64,000 bases of DNA from Colletotrichum lupini. Lineage: Eukaryota > Ascomycota > Sordariomycetes > Glomerellales > Glomerellaceae. The DNA lies in the NCBI RefSeq assembly GCF_023278565.1, contig NC_064679.1, positions 1,240,001-1,304,000 of the forward strand, read 5' to 3'. The notes under the pieces are model-generated. The model did no database searches, was not told the origin of the DNA, and saw only the letters and a program-made list of their open reading frames with translations. Below, one piece after another: positions 24,260 to 37,800 of this stretch; positions within the stretch are counted from its first letter, which is position 1; the number at the start of each line of letters is the position of its first letter. The translations under genes were made by a program, and so were the position numbers.

Positions 24260-26357
24260 GTCATTGAGCTGAGAATATCTTGCTTTCTCTCCCGTTGCCC
24301 TGCGTTCCCTGGTTCTCTTCTTCGGCTGAAGCATCAATCGATTGTCAGTCTTCCAGAATAAAAACAAATGGTCGGACGGCAGAAGCTTCCAAGGCAGAGG
24401 CAGATGCAGAGGCAAGAGAACGACCCGAGCCAAAGAGCACGTGGCTCGAGGTACGTACCTGGGAAGCAGGGCAGGGCAGGGAAAAGGAAGACTTTCTCAC
24501 CTAAGATTCCTTCCAGCTCGTCGGTGCCTTACCTTGCGTCAAGGTAGAAAAGCCGCGAGCGGGCATAACTAAGGTAATGCGCAACAGCAAAAAGGTTATC
24601 TGTGCTGTGCAGCAAACCAAGGAAATCGAGCAGAATCGTGCCAATCGCACCAAATTCCGTCTTGTCTTAGCCAATGCGCTTCGAGCTTTGCCCGTGTGGT
24701 GCCCTTGGATCCGATGCACAGCACAAGCAGCTGGAGCCAGCACAAGCATTTTCATCCAGCAGCAAGTCATGGCCCCCCAAAAGCAGGTACGAGTAATTCC
24801 TCATCTCGCCGCCATGCTGAGATTGGAGAAGACTGGTCACCGATGCTCCGTACCTTACCACATCTGCGAAGAATACACACAGGTATCCGTCCCGTCCACA
24901 TGTCTCTTGCAGTCACACACCCCCAAATCCACCCAGCATTACCGACATGAACCACGCCCGCGCCCACATTCGCCCTGTCTTCCCGCGAGGTACTTGACGC
25001 CGTACGTGACGCCGTATGAATACCAACGCTGTAATTGGGTCTCGCACCCTCCCAGCTAGGGACCCTTCAGGGGCGGAAGAACTGAATTCGACTCCACGAA
25101 CATCCTCCGACGACTCAGGCGCCCAACAACGCCGTTGCGGCGTACAGGGGGCCCCTACTTTGGCACCAATCCCCTGGGGAACTTTCCCCCCTTACAGGCG
25201 GTTGCCGCAACAATTGACGGATTTACAGCGGCTTCGCCTGAATGTTCCATCACCCCACTGATGGCCGCTGGCGGCTTGCCCTGGAGCGTCGAGTTCATGC
25301 TCTATCGGTTGAGGCGTCAGGGGCATGAGGGGCTCTCTCCATCTTCCCATCCGCCCTAAACGTGAGCAACCCTTCACTGGGGACTGGCGTGCTTGCTGGC
25401 GTGCTGGGCTTCCCGTCTGGTCGCTAGGAAGTTTTAGGGCCCGACGCAGTGTGCACGTACTCTACTCGGTACGCCGTAGCCCGTTGACTCGGTAGTATCG
25501 GTAGCGCCAAAAGGGTTAACATGTTTGATACGGAGAAGCGCGAGGCCTTTCGTGGTCTGGTCTTGGTCTTGTTCTCCAGTGATCGGAGGCGGTCTCCAGA
25601 AAGCTCGAGTCTGGAAGTGGTTCTCGTGCTCAGTCGTCACCCACCTGACCGGCCATGTTTCTGTCTGGCGTTAGATTGGAAACTCCCCGAGAAGAGATTT
25701 TGATGTTCTGTCCGCAACTTGGTCTGTGGGCAACATAGCATACCGTCCCTGAGTCCCCGAGTCCCTCAACAGAGGCCCGCGGGGTGGTCTGTGGTGTGCG
25801 GTGCAGCCGTGGACTGGAGCACCCGGAGCTGGTCGCTGGGCAGCTTTCGGAACGGGATCCAGTAAACTCGCCATCAAACCAGTATCACGTTGGATGTTGG
25901 ACCCGTCGACCCGTTGCGGACTTGCGGTTGCTGCAGCATCTTGAGGCTAAAGGTATCCGTAACCCGGACCGTAGTGATGGTCTTACATGATACGGATACC
26001 AAGCGTCGAGAAAACCCTTTCTGATCCCCGCTGTTTCCCATGGTAGTGAGGCGGAAGAGAAGGAAAAGAACGGGTTGCCCAGTGGAAGGGTCTCGTAGCC
26101 CGGTGATCCGTCTGCAGGGAGAGAGAAAATTGAAGAGAAGAAAAAACCGTGCAGCGGACCCGGCGCCGACCCAGATGCTACAGCCTGCGGGGCCTGTGAG
26201 GAAAGTGCGGAGTGACGGGAGGTGAGGTACCTTCCATGCGTATCCGTACGGTAGGTCCCTTCCTTCTCCCACGCCTCAGCCATGGAAGGAAGTCTCCAGA
26301 CCTCTCCACCTTCTGTAAGTGATATTGGCAGGCACTGAGTACCTTGCCTAGTGTACT

Positions 26358-26393
26358 TACCTAAGGTACTCTACACAGTATCTACCTAAGGTA
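26358..26393. repeat. Two copies of the near-palindrome TACCTAAGGTA
   Basis: Exact copies at 26358-26368 and 26383-26393, within an AT-richer patch that also has AGTACCTTGCC and related TACCT/AGGTA words. Such words recur in the intergenic DNA of this window. Function unknown. Confidence 0.7.
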
Positions 26394-29300
26394 TTCCTTG
26401 AGTCCTTCCTGCCTCACAATGGTCAAACCTGAGGTGTAAGGCTCGACTCTAATTTAGAAGGCACCAAGTGTCCAATGGAAGGAAGTCTTTTCCTTCCACT
26501 TCCATTCAATTATTAGCCAGGAACAACCAACCTAAGGCAAGGGCGGTTTCGACCCCGTTGAATGGATTAAACGTTTTTGTTCCTTTGTGCTCTTTGTGCT
26601 TTGTGCTGTTCCTCTTAGTGCTGTGCAAGCTCAAACATTCATACAATCCAGCCCAGCTTTCCAACAAAGCATCTCTATGCCGCACCTCTGCTTCGACTTA
26701 TTGCCCGCAAGCGTTCCGTCTACTACTTGGTTCACTTGTTGGACAATTGCGATTAATTTGGCTCTCCCTTCCTTCGGGCAGAAAGCACCATTTGCGAAGA
26801 AGCGCCGGGCCCAGCGAAAAGCGGTATCAACTTTCGACTATCTTCTTGGCTTAGTGCAACAAGCCAGACGCAATCCCAATGCCAGTCCGACTCGAGTACC
26901 CTGACGACAACAGCACATCGAATATGGCACAGCTCCAACGGAAATCACTGAGGGTTCTCTAGATACGAGTCAACCACCGGTCCATTGAACTGTAATCCGA
27001 GATCCAAACGACGCGCACAGGGAAACACTACGTGCAGAGGACCACCTACACGCGCCTCCCGTGATCCATCCATATGGCAACGACATGCGTCCATTGCAAG
27101 CCATCGTCCGCTCGTCCCTTTTTGCCCCCAACGGCCGCAGTCATCCTTTTACCCCTCCCCCCTTCCATCAACTAAAGACTGATTTCACCGTCGCCCCGGC
27201 TGTGAACTACGGTATCTAGTTGACGATGGCCCCCGTGTGGCTGAAGGCTGGCGCTAGGCTATCCGAGAAGCCAACTTCTAAGCGCCCTTCACACGAACCT
27301 CGAACCGAATCGACAGAGTCAGCTTCTACTGTCCACGAGGTTGCTTGAGGTGCCAGCCGACCTGCCAGCTGGACACTGTCACCTCCAAAATGCCTCTCTG
27401 CCTAGCACTAGCAAACCTCACTTGGCAGAAGTGGGCCTAGGCCGTCGACTTACATCATCGCCCGGCGCGGGAAACCATCAGATCAAGTTCAGCACCGCTG
27501 ACAACGCCGCACTTCAGCACCAACACCACCGCCAGTGACCATCGCGAGCCTGGAAATGAGCGGTGAGTTGGCGTATCGCCCTACTCAGCTGTCCCCTGTT
27601 CAGGGTGTGTCTTACTACAGAGCACCTCCTAATACTTCGGCAGTGCACTGGACGTGCGAGCATGTACTCTTTCACATAGGTACGGCTACAAACACAGCAT
27701 TCAGAGACAAGACAGTAGCGGCTTGTCTCTCCCGTCTGTCGCCTGTCTGCCAACTCACTGACTTTTATCCCCTGCTCTGAGCAACCGGCTGCTGAGCCTA
27801 CCAGCATTCAGGGTCTGGAGCCAGCAATTACATCAGGCGCCGCCTTGCCTATTGTGTCATCCGCTTCCTGCACCTTAATCGTGATGCTTCCATCCTCATT
27901 CGCCAGAAGACCCCGGACCACGACCTCCATCCTCATGTTGGACACAGGGTTGGCAAGGCTACCTCACAGCAGCGGCAGAAACGGAAACGCCTGGCGGCTT
28001 TGGACAGGGCTCCCACGCCCATGATCTCCCGAATCTTGCCCGTCTCGTCATCCCTCCAGCTTGGGTTCACCGTTCAGGCCACACGGCACACCAAGCTTGC
28101 TACTCGGACCTGGTGCTCCCAAGCAACCACGCCCCCGGAGGCATACACAGTATGCCCGAATCCAGACCTATTGATGTTGCCGCTGCAGGCAGGGCACATC
28201 CGCTGCGGCCGACACAGGCGATGACATTTCCGGGGCGTCAGCAAACATCTGAAGTGAGACTTCAGGGCCCTAAATGACTCCTTGCTGCATTCTTCGGTTG
28301 CCGGGTCGTAGCCTGCGAGAAGGGTCTTGCTTGAGACAAGGTTGGAATAAAATGGCGTGGTGACTATGGGCCATGTCAGACTTTTTCCCCCTTTCTCTGG
28401 TACGGAGTACGAAAAAACTCGTGAGTGGCTTGTTGGCCGCTAATTATTCACAGGCTTATCCCGTCGACAAACAAGCCATCAATGGGGATGATACTGTACA
28501 ATTGTTCGCTAATTCGGGACGTAGATCCTTGGCTGTGATACCCTTTTCGGACCCAGTCTACATTCCTCTTCCTACAGATACACAAGACAACAGCATTCCT
28601 TGGTGACCTCGAGATGGCCTCCCAATGGCCCGCATCAGTGACATGCACAGAAGGTCAAAACGTCAGGGCTGCAGGAATCACAAGCCCAGCAATGACGTAG
28701 ACTTGGGTGTCGAGCATCTGCGGTGACCTTGCTCGTATCCTCCATCTCGAAATCCTGATGCACCTCAAGCGAATCTAGACGGCCCAGCTGTCCGGCCAGC
28801 GAACGGGGCCCGAGCCTGAGGAAAACCGGCCCTGCCGAGTTATTCGGCCTCTACCGCACCGTACGACAAGAGCCGAGAAATGGCAGATCTGGCACATAGG
28901 CTAGTGTACGGAGTCGCGTCGTGAGACTTTACACTAAACCCATCAACATAGCTGAGCATGTCTGCAAAGATTTTTTTCAGCACTTGCTCCAAAGACCCTG
29001 CCTCCACAAAGCGGATCTCAGCAATGATCCGGCAACGACCAAAAGGAGGTTCCGAAGACAGGAAGAAAATTCGAAGGAAAAAAAAGAAGTGCTCCGTACA
29101 TTAATGACCCGGTAAAACCCCCATCGTCATCTTCTCCCCACAGCAACCAACGGGGCCGGCCCTGGGCTGAAGACGTGGGATCGGCTGGGATCAGCTGGGC
29201 TTTGACTAGGGTCCGACAAGGGGGCATCGGCAGCTCGCAGGGCTTCACCTCCATCTCCGCCATCGCGACTGGCCAGAGCTCTCGGCCGCTCTGCCTCAAG

Positions 29301-29820
29301 TTCTCAACTCTCTCAGCCAAGCCTAGGGCAGTCCCTCGCTTTCCCCCGCCCATCGGCCCAGTACGTGACCCCGGTCCTGGCCCCGGCTTCTGTCTCGTGC
29401 GATTTGTACGTAGTATATATGCGTGCTGGGCTAGACTCCGCTCTCGTTACCTACCTGGGAACCTCAGGATTGCTTATCACTGCCACATCGTCCCGTGCAA
29501 CCCAAACTTCAAACCGACCGCGGTCCTCGAATAAACAGTTTGGACCTGCCAGAGCCTCTTGTTCACACCGATTTGGCGTTGCAATTGGCTCGCTATCGGT
29601 CACTAAGAGAAACACAGGGTCTAGCGGGCGCTGAGACACTGTTCTTGCGGCGCTGGCACAGCTGGCTTACAGAGCATCCTGTTTCGGAAGGCAAGTGGAT
29701 ACACTGTAAGCACAGATGGAGCTTGGTGCGTGGTAATAGCTCGGGAGCTTGGGAAGAAAAGAGACACACAGAAAGAGAGCTTCGTTAGAGCTCTGCTGAA
29801 GCTTCAAGCTCGGCCTGGAG

Positions 29821-29844
29821 CTGGGTCTGGGGCTGGGGCTGGGG
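29821..29844 (+). repeat. GGGGCT tandem repeat with G4 potential
   Basis: Runs of three or four G at 29823-29825, 29829-29832, 29835-29838 and 29841-29844, separated by CT or TCT. This matches a compact G-quadruplex pattern. Confidence 0.75.
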
Positions 29845-32800
29845 CTGAAGCTCGGAATATTAGCAGACACCAAACCCGGACCAGGCGATGCACCGAGATG
29901 ACGACTGACAACGACCGTTCTGACAGAGCAACAGAGTTCGAGTCTTGCCCCGGTTGTCCATGTCGACTCCCTGATAGTGATCCATCCAGCTGGTCTAGGC
30001 CTGGGTCTTGGCTTACCTGGCTTGACTGGCTGGCGAACAGACGGGCGAATGGCAGCTTGCCCTGCGATCAATGGCGACGCCAACATCAGCGGCGCTGGTC
30101 AAGCATTTGAATGATGCGGATTTGACGGCGCGACACTTGAGTTCAGGGCACGGGTGTTGAAGGCTGCCAGATGCCAGATGCCAGTCAAAGTCTGTCTAAG
30201 ACCGGCTGGCGGTGAAGCGGCACGCTCAGTCTTTCATCTCCACAATGAGCACCGTGCATCGAGGAACAGCGATAGAGACATTGGTTTTATCGCACGTCGG
30301 TACGTGTATCTCGCTCAGTGGTCAGGCCGATCCGAAGCCGGCGGCTGGGGAGATGAAGGTCGAATGGTGGTTATCCGAGTTGCGACACGGCCGCAGAAGC
30401 GGCCGGTGTTTGTCTCCAAGGACACAGTCAGTTTGGATCCTTCTGCGTCTCGTAGACTTGTTCGACGGGGCAACAGAAGCAACAGGGAATCGGGACGAGC
30501 AAAGATTCGGGCGCCAGTCCCATATGCTCCCCCGCCTACAGAGCACACTACCGCGCGGCGGGCTGCAGATGTGCTGCATAGCTGATGCGCGTATGCGAGC
30601 TCGATGCAGAAACTGTGCAGTACCCACGGATACGTTTGGATGGATAGTCGATGGAGATGGATACCTCGGATGCAGAGCTGCACTTTGCATTGCGGACAGA
30701 TGGCCGGGCTGCATCAAGCTGCTGCAGCTACTGCATGCAGTCCAGGTTTCCAGAGTATTACAGCCATGTTTCTGATGCTCCGCCGTGTTGGCCGGCCCGC
30801 CCTAGCTTCCACAGGGTCGAAGCTCCCCCGGCGACCGCGGCTGTCGACGGTGAGATGCTCCAGCTTCTTGCAGGACGAGTTACGCACTCACGACTCACGA
30901 AGTGGGGTTGAAGAAGCTCTCGATACAGGCGAGACAGGCTCTCGTGCCTCTCGTTTTCCTCTGGGACGACATGACAACATCAGCAACGGCAGGATCCTGG
31001 TTTGAAGCTCCAGAGCTCCACTTACAAGGCCCGGCCAAAGGCATGTTTGTCATATTTCCGTGTGCACAGAGGTTTGGGCCAAAGAAGAACCCCTCTCGTT
31101 GGTGACCACCATGCAGCATCCCCGGCTCCCTCGAGACGCCCGCCGTCTTACTCTGTAGGGGACCTTTTGTTTACTTTGGACTGTTCTTGGAAAGCTCGTC
31201 TTCAAAAAATCAGCTCGATCGACAAGCCGGCTTTCGGCCTTGGGCCAACCTTGACCGTGAGCATGACCATGTTGATCACCTGGGCGTCTCGAAATAGGAT
31301 TGAAGAATTCCATCCCGCCAGGGGTTGCGCAACAATGGATGAGGCTCACGATTTCAAGAATGGACGAAACGTTCATAAAGCTCTTGACTTCGCTTAAAGG
31401 GCCGATGCCATCGTCAACCCTGTTGATATTGACCGGCCTACCCTGTCTTGTTCCGCTCCTAATCTACGGTTGCTTGGTTAGAGAAGAAAAAAATCGTCTA
31501 TGGGTCGCGTCCCTATTCACCGAGCCCTGGAACCCCGCGACACTTTACCGGACGGGTACACTACGAGCGAGAGGCTACGCACAGCCCACTCATCCTCCCG
31601 ATTCCAAGCCACCGGCTGCCATTGGCGCACTAGCGACTGGCGTTGGGATCGTGATTGCGAGTCGACAGCTTCAAGTCCAAGCGGGTGCACAGGCAAGTGC
31701 ACTTGGCCGTCGGTGAAGGCGGGTGGAGGAATGTGAATGATCACTGACAGTGAGTGTGGCTGACGCAAATTGCCATGTCGAGCTTGTCTGATCTGATGAC
31801 GGGCCGCCGCCTTGGAACTATTCAGAAGGGCGCCTCAAACCTTGTGACGAAAGTCGGAGCTACGGCGTTATGCCTGGCGCCATGGAGAACATCCTCGGTG
31901 CTACAAGATGAGTCTCCTTTCGCGTTGCTCTATCAATCGCACGAGCTTCACGCCAACAAGGGTTCAACACGAACAGGTCAGCGGGACCAACTCCTGAAAG
32001 CCTTGAGAGTGTAAGATGAGGATGCTCAAACAGCAAAATGCGGATGAATCATCCGAATACTCGGTATCCAGCATCGCCCGATCCCGGGCCAGGACCAAGA
32101 AGCGACCGAAACCCCAACACCACCACGCCACTCCTCCATCAATGCGGTCGGAGAATTACTGACATAAGCTGGTTGGAGGCACGCCGCACAACTACTGATT
32201 GGGTTGCGATAATACATACGCATATAGCCCGATCGCGATTTGACTCATCAGACGCGAGAAGGAAATTCGAGAAGAAATGGGCACAACAAAAACATGGTCT
32301 TCAGGCATCTTCCCATGCCTCAAGACATGGTCTCACCCGGCATTTACACATCGAGAAAAACAAGGTCTGGCCATCATCCATGACTTTGAGGCTAACAAGT
32401 CAAGCTTGCGTATCCGAACTTCGTACAAATATGGGCGGCGACGTAGAGGGCGATGTGAGAACCCCCCGGTTGGCCATCTCGATGTAAAAAAGCATCGATC
32501 ACGCACCTCCCGTCCCGATCACCTGCGGCCGGTCTAGTCCGGCTCTAAAACAGACGTCATCCTCTCGGGGTCAAGCCTGGCAGTGATCGTCAAGATTCAA
32601 GAACACCCCCCGGCCTGCGGCCCCTCCCCCAAGGCAGAGCGCTCGTCTCGCCGTCGTGTATCGAGATCCTGCTTAGCCGGGCCGTCATTCTCATGCGGTC
32701 ACATCGTTCTTTTCTGGAGCATTTGCACAAGTCGAAGCATCACGACCATGGGTATACTGGATCCAGTGCCAGGGCCGCATCGACAGCGACCCCGTACCCA

Positions 32801-34785
32801 TCAACAACCGAAAACAGTGCCAATCACTAGAGAGATGGCTCACACGTACGACAACATGTCGGTCAAGCTTGACCGAAACGAGAGGGGACTCGACTCGGAG
32901 GCGAGAGAGAGCGACAGATGCCACCGAGAAACAGGATTGGATGGCTCGCCTTGTTTGTTTATTCGCGCGCACAAGACTTGGCCTTCGGCGCTACCAGGTC
33001 GTGATGCCTTGGATTGATGAGGCCATCTCGCGCTATTGAAGATTACCTGCATGATAGGGAAGACAGGCATCGGAAACAATCCAATGAGGCGTCCCAATGC
33101 ACTCGGGAGCTGTCAGAGCCAAACTTTCAGCTTGAATTTGACATTGATAGAAGGTTTGCAAGCCTTGTCGTACGCCCGGTATAGACACATCAGTCAGTGC
33201 CGCGTGACAGAATCCGCGATGGCGTTGTCCCCTCCCTCTCCCTCGGGTCTCCGTGCCCCTCCTCTTCCCCTCTCCCGTTCCTCAGCTTTACTTGCGCACA
33301 CAGAGAGAGCCATCACTGCTTCCCCTCTTTTGCTCCTTGACCCCTCCAAGACCACGATCAAACACCTTTTACGCGGCCCACCATGGATAACGTGGAGAAG
33401 CAGAGAGTCGTCGCTCAAATCCTGCTCACATCGTTTTTGGTCTCTGGCTGAACGCTTGAGGATCGTCTCTAGCCTTGGACCCAGTCCAATGGACAAACGG
33501 TGCCGTTTAGGCCGTTATGGAGCTCTTTCTTTGTCTCGTCATCGTTGGTACGGCTATGGTGAAGCACGAAAGCGGGTGCAGACGGCGCGGGCGCGTTGCA
33601 CCGCGGGTGGGAAGCAGGCCACTCTCCATACTCAAGTGAGGGGAGTTTTCCTCGCTCTCTCTTCTCGTTGGCGGGTACTTTGTTTACAAACTGCGGTTTC
33701 GCGATTCATGTCAACAATGGGCCCCTGCAGACCCTGTTTCTGGATCCTAGCTTCAACGCGAAGTCATGTGTTGGTTCACGTGATGTCGACAAGGATGGTG
33801 TCTCCAGCAGTGACGTCTCTAGCCGCCGTCATCCCGGTTTGGCAGCTGGTTGGACGGTCCGGTTGGGCGAACCTGGTTCAAGGTTGACGTTTGGTGGTGT
33901 GGTAGTGGGGGAGGGAGGGAGGAAACCGACGAGGGGGGAGAGGTTCTCGAATGGGACGTGCTGATGGGACAGGAACCAGAAACGTCCGAGCGGAGCTTCA
34001 GCTCAGGTTTGGGGGCTCAGTGGAGTCGGCATCCCTCGGCATGGCTCGTTGTGTACGGACGAACTCCGATTTTCGTTCATTCTTTCTGCGGCTACGAATT
34101 GCGGATAACATCACATCATTGAAGCCGGGAATCCATCAAGATGACCCCCGGGTTGTGAGGGTCAATACAAGAGAGGCGCCGCTTCGCAACTGCTGACGAT
34201 ACCATGATGATGACAAGGCTGGCGAAGGATCTTGGTGTCAGCGCAGGGGGTGTTTACTCTATGGATAGAGCTCCTCTTTCATGCTTCCTTCACCCCTCTT
34301 TCGAACCTCTCTATCTTACAGTCTCAATCGTCGACCCCGGAACCACTGGATGTTGCTGGGCTGAGACTGACTTTGGACTTGCTTGGAGAGCATGGGATTC
34401 TGGGACTGGGTTCCCCGCTTTCGCTATCAAGGGGAGCTCTATTTCGGGGCGCAGCAACCACGGGCAAACAGCTCCCAAGCACCCAAGCTCCCAAGACCTC
34501 ACCCACTTGGTTGATGAACGATTCCTCAGCTCTCGGCTAATGCGATACGAAGATCCAAAGTTGGGTCGAAACATGTCGCCATGCATGCGGACCGGGGACT
34601 GATAGTTTCTCATTAATTGTCCGGCCATAGCAGCTACCGACACAACCGACCTATGCCTTGGAGAAGCAGGGCAACCCGCACCGATGTCTGAAACGAACGA
34701 TATCACCCGGTGAGCCGGGCCCGTATGCTCTGTTGCCCGTCTGACCGACGGGTCTGACCTGACTCTTCCATTCCCCGGTCCATGT

Positions 34786-34798
34786 CGCAGCAGGAGGA

Positions 34799-34833
<35 letters not shown>
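34786..34833. repeat. (CAG)n/(GGA)n trinucleotide repeat
   Basis: GCAGCAGGAGGAGG, then eleven AGC units. It lies in intergenic DNA with no supporting gene, so a poly-Gln/Ser/Cys coding role is not supported. Confidence 0.85.
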
Positions 34834-34835
<2 letters not shown>

Positions 34836-37800
34836 GCTAGCAACGGCAACAGCTGGGCCAACACCACAGAATCAAGTCGGGATGAACGAGCTTCCGGAAT
34901 AGGCTCTCCACCGCCGTTCTTGCGTCTGAGAGTATGAGCCAACGCAATGCCTTGAACGATGTTCACACGTCCCAAACCAACAAGGCATCCGAAACTCGCC
35001 AGTCACAGTGATTCCGCGCGCATTGCTAGGCGAATGCTACCCTAGCCTCGAGCCACCCACGTCGCGCCTTCAGAGGCGAACAATTGTCCGATGGGCTTGT
35101 ACACGGTTCCCGCGACGGCTACAGGAACATCAGGGTCTTTTTTGCGTGCTCGCTTGTCTCTCTCGCCGCCTCTGGAGCCTTTGGGCCCTTGGCTGTCTTC
35201 TTCTTCCCCTCCCCCACATCCCCGAGACCTCAAACATCCTCTTCTTCCCCCTCCCAGCCTCCCACTGCCCAGGTTTGTCAGGCTACAGAAGCAGCGAAAC
35301 AGGTCGGGCGAGACCGCCACGCCTGCGCCGATATGAACCGACCGGCCGGCCGAGCCGCCGTTCAGAGTCCGCGTTGGTGCAAAGTTGTTTCTGATGGCGG
35401 CGGCGACCTAATGTCCGCAACATTCCTCCCCGGTGGCCGTTTTGCCATTGCGGTTGATGCGGTATGTAGGTGGGCAGACCCCTACTTCTCAGGGACGCCG
35501 AGCGTGGTACAAGACCCTTTTTTCATATTTTCTTTGTTTGTCTCGACTTGTTGAGTAGTTCCGTCGAACGTCTGACAGTCGGATCTGGGGTGGCTTGCGG
35601 TCCCGCAGGGACGGACTCTTTTTCTTCGGTGACGGCGCCGCTCGACTAACATGCGTTTGTGGCGTGTTCGTTTGGCTTCAAGTCGGGAGGCCTTTTTTTT
35701 CCCCCGACTAGTCCCCTTGGTAAGGCATATGAGTAGGTAAGTAGGTAATGCTGTTGTGGACGGGAAGGGTAGTCGATATAAAACGGGCATGGCGCCCTCT
35801 GAGCTAAAACATCCTAACATTCCCCCCCACGAGGGTTGAGACAAAGAACAAAAAAGGTGGCGGCGTGACGGGGCGGCTCTTTGGAATGGCGGCAGGCTGG
35901 ACGATGGATGGACGACGACCTGATGGGTTTAGCCAAACGTTGCTTCCCCCCCTGAACTAAGCGGGAGCGAGTGGAAGATGGCACGATGGCAACGGGAGGG
36001 CGAGAGTCTCTTTCGGCGTGGTTTTGAGGCGGCTTGTTGGTAGCACCATTTTGGATCAGCATCAGTAAGTATCTAGCAAGCGATCTAAGGAATAGCATCT
36101 TCAGCGTGGACGGCTGGCGCACTCTGAGGAGGGTCTGAGAAGACGGAGAGAGAGCCCGGCGGCCGACTCCAGCCTGGTGTTCGTAGACTATGTTGGTGAG
36201 GTGTGTTCGTAGAGGGGTGAAGCTTTGGTTTTGGCGCCGTGATGTCTGTATACTTGTCCTGGATAGGGGATCGATTGTTCTAGAAGATCGTGCCTAGTTC
36301 CCGTTACTGGAGGCTGATCAGCAGTTTCAAACTAGACTACGATTGGGTGGTTGTTGTTTCTCAGTATTGTTCCCGTTGCCCTTTGCCCCTGAAGCCGTTG
36401 ATTCTGTTGCCATCCCGGCCCCTGAATTCGTGTGGTCAAGTGCGGTGCTATATCGTGAGACTACAGGTCAGAGGTTTAGGGGAAACGGTAGTGCTCAGGT
36501 AGGGAAGGTGACTTTGGATCAGCGTTGGGGGTTCTTTGCCTGGCTTGCATGATTTGGGATCGCGGTTGGTTGGTGGGAGATCTGAATTACTTCAACTGCG
36601 GTTAGATCTTGTAGCAAACATGGGCCTGACTGAACCTCTACAGCCTTGGTACCGGTGTCGATAGCTATATTGCTATCTGCTGCCGTTGAATCCAGCTGTC
36701 GTGGACTGGGCGGGTTTACGGTATCTGTCCGGACTGGTTTTGGAGGAGGAGCGAGACAACTCCGGTATTGTGAATGCCTGTAACATCATCGGCGTCCCGT
36801 GAGGCTCTGGGTTACGATTGGGCCTAAGTTCCCTCTATAAAATGTCAGATCTGTCTCACGTGTGGAAGTGTAGCCAGTGTTTGCTCTATGTGGTATCCAA
36901 GACCTGTATAATATATAGAGAGTGGATTGTAAGAGAGTACTGCCTGCAAGTGTTGTTTATTCCGTGTGGAATATATCACAAGAGCTGATGAATGCTGTTA
37001 AAAGAGAGCTAGAAATGGTCGGTTGAAATATCTTTCAAGTTCTCATGAAAACCGAAAGACCACAAGAATCTTGAAAAAGATTTAACAATACTCCCGGACT
37101 CCGGTCACCGGCCGACGGCACGAGAGGTTAGAGGAAATGGCGATTTGGCGACAGGCCCTCTAGCTCATCAGCCTGTTGTTAAATACTGTAGAATACAAGC
37201 ATCATCGCTGGCACTCCGGTTACCATTGGCGCTCATCCCCAGGAGCAGAATGGCCGTGAGTGTGGCAAGTTCTCGGTGCCTGTCCCCGGCAAGGAGAAGT
37301 GAAAGGTGTGTCTGGGTCTCTACTCCTTCCGATCCTGTCACCTGGTGAGTTGCGGGAAACGCGGTTGAGGGGTACAGGAGAAGTCCGTCAAGAGGAGATC
37401 CGGTGTTCCTTGGGAGACGTTATGGGTATCGCGTGACCTTTCGGCTGGTGTACTACAGGGACGAGTTTCTTTGCCTACTCCTTTTCGTGACTTCGCGTTC
37501 AGTGTCCCTCTGATCGCAGGTGCGCTTGTGCTGAGTCATACGGAGGGAAAGCTCTCCATTGTACATCAAGTATCTTACCCAAAGCATGTATGGAAGAATC
37601 GGGATGTAGTTTGGAGAGACCGAGGCTAGATAAGGCATACATTGGTCCGAGGAGGGTGTTTGGAGAGTTAGGAAATTCATGTAGACTTGGAATGATGTAG
37701 TCGAGGCGCATGAACATCTCAGACCGCTGTAGAAGCCGGCAACATGGCTGCGAAAGATTCTTGTCCCCAGGAGCATCAGCATGAAACCTATTCTGGAGAC

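Noticed and set aside
26587..26904. 105-codon ORF that seems to start with a signal peptide
   Set aside because: Its first codon is GTG, there is no suitable ATG, and the rest shows no coding bias.
29920..29950. GTTCGAGTC word resembling a tRNA T-loop
   Set aside because: The flanking bases do not form a T-stem, and no acceptor or anticodon stem could be built.
30212..30775. 187-codon plus-strand ORF
   Set aside because: No codon bias or recognisable motif, and it overlaps equally long frames on both strands.
34786..34833. CAG repeat as part of a poly-Gln protein
   Set aside because: No gene frame with ATG and coding bias passes through it.
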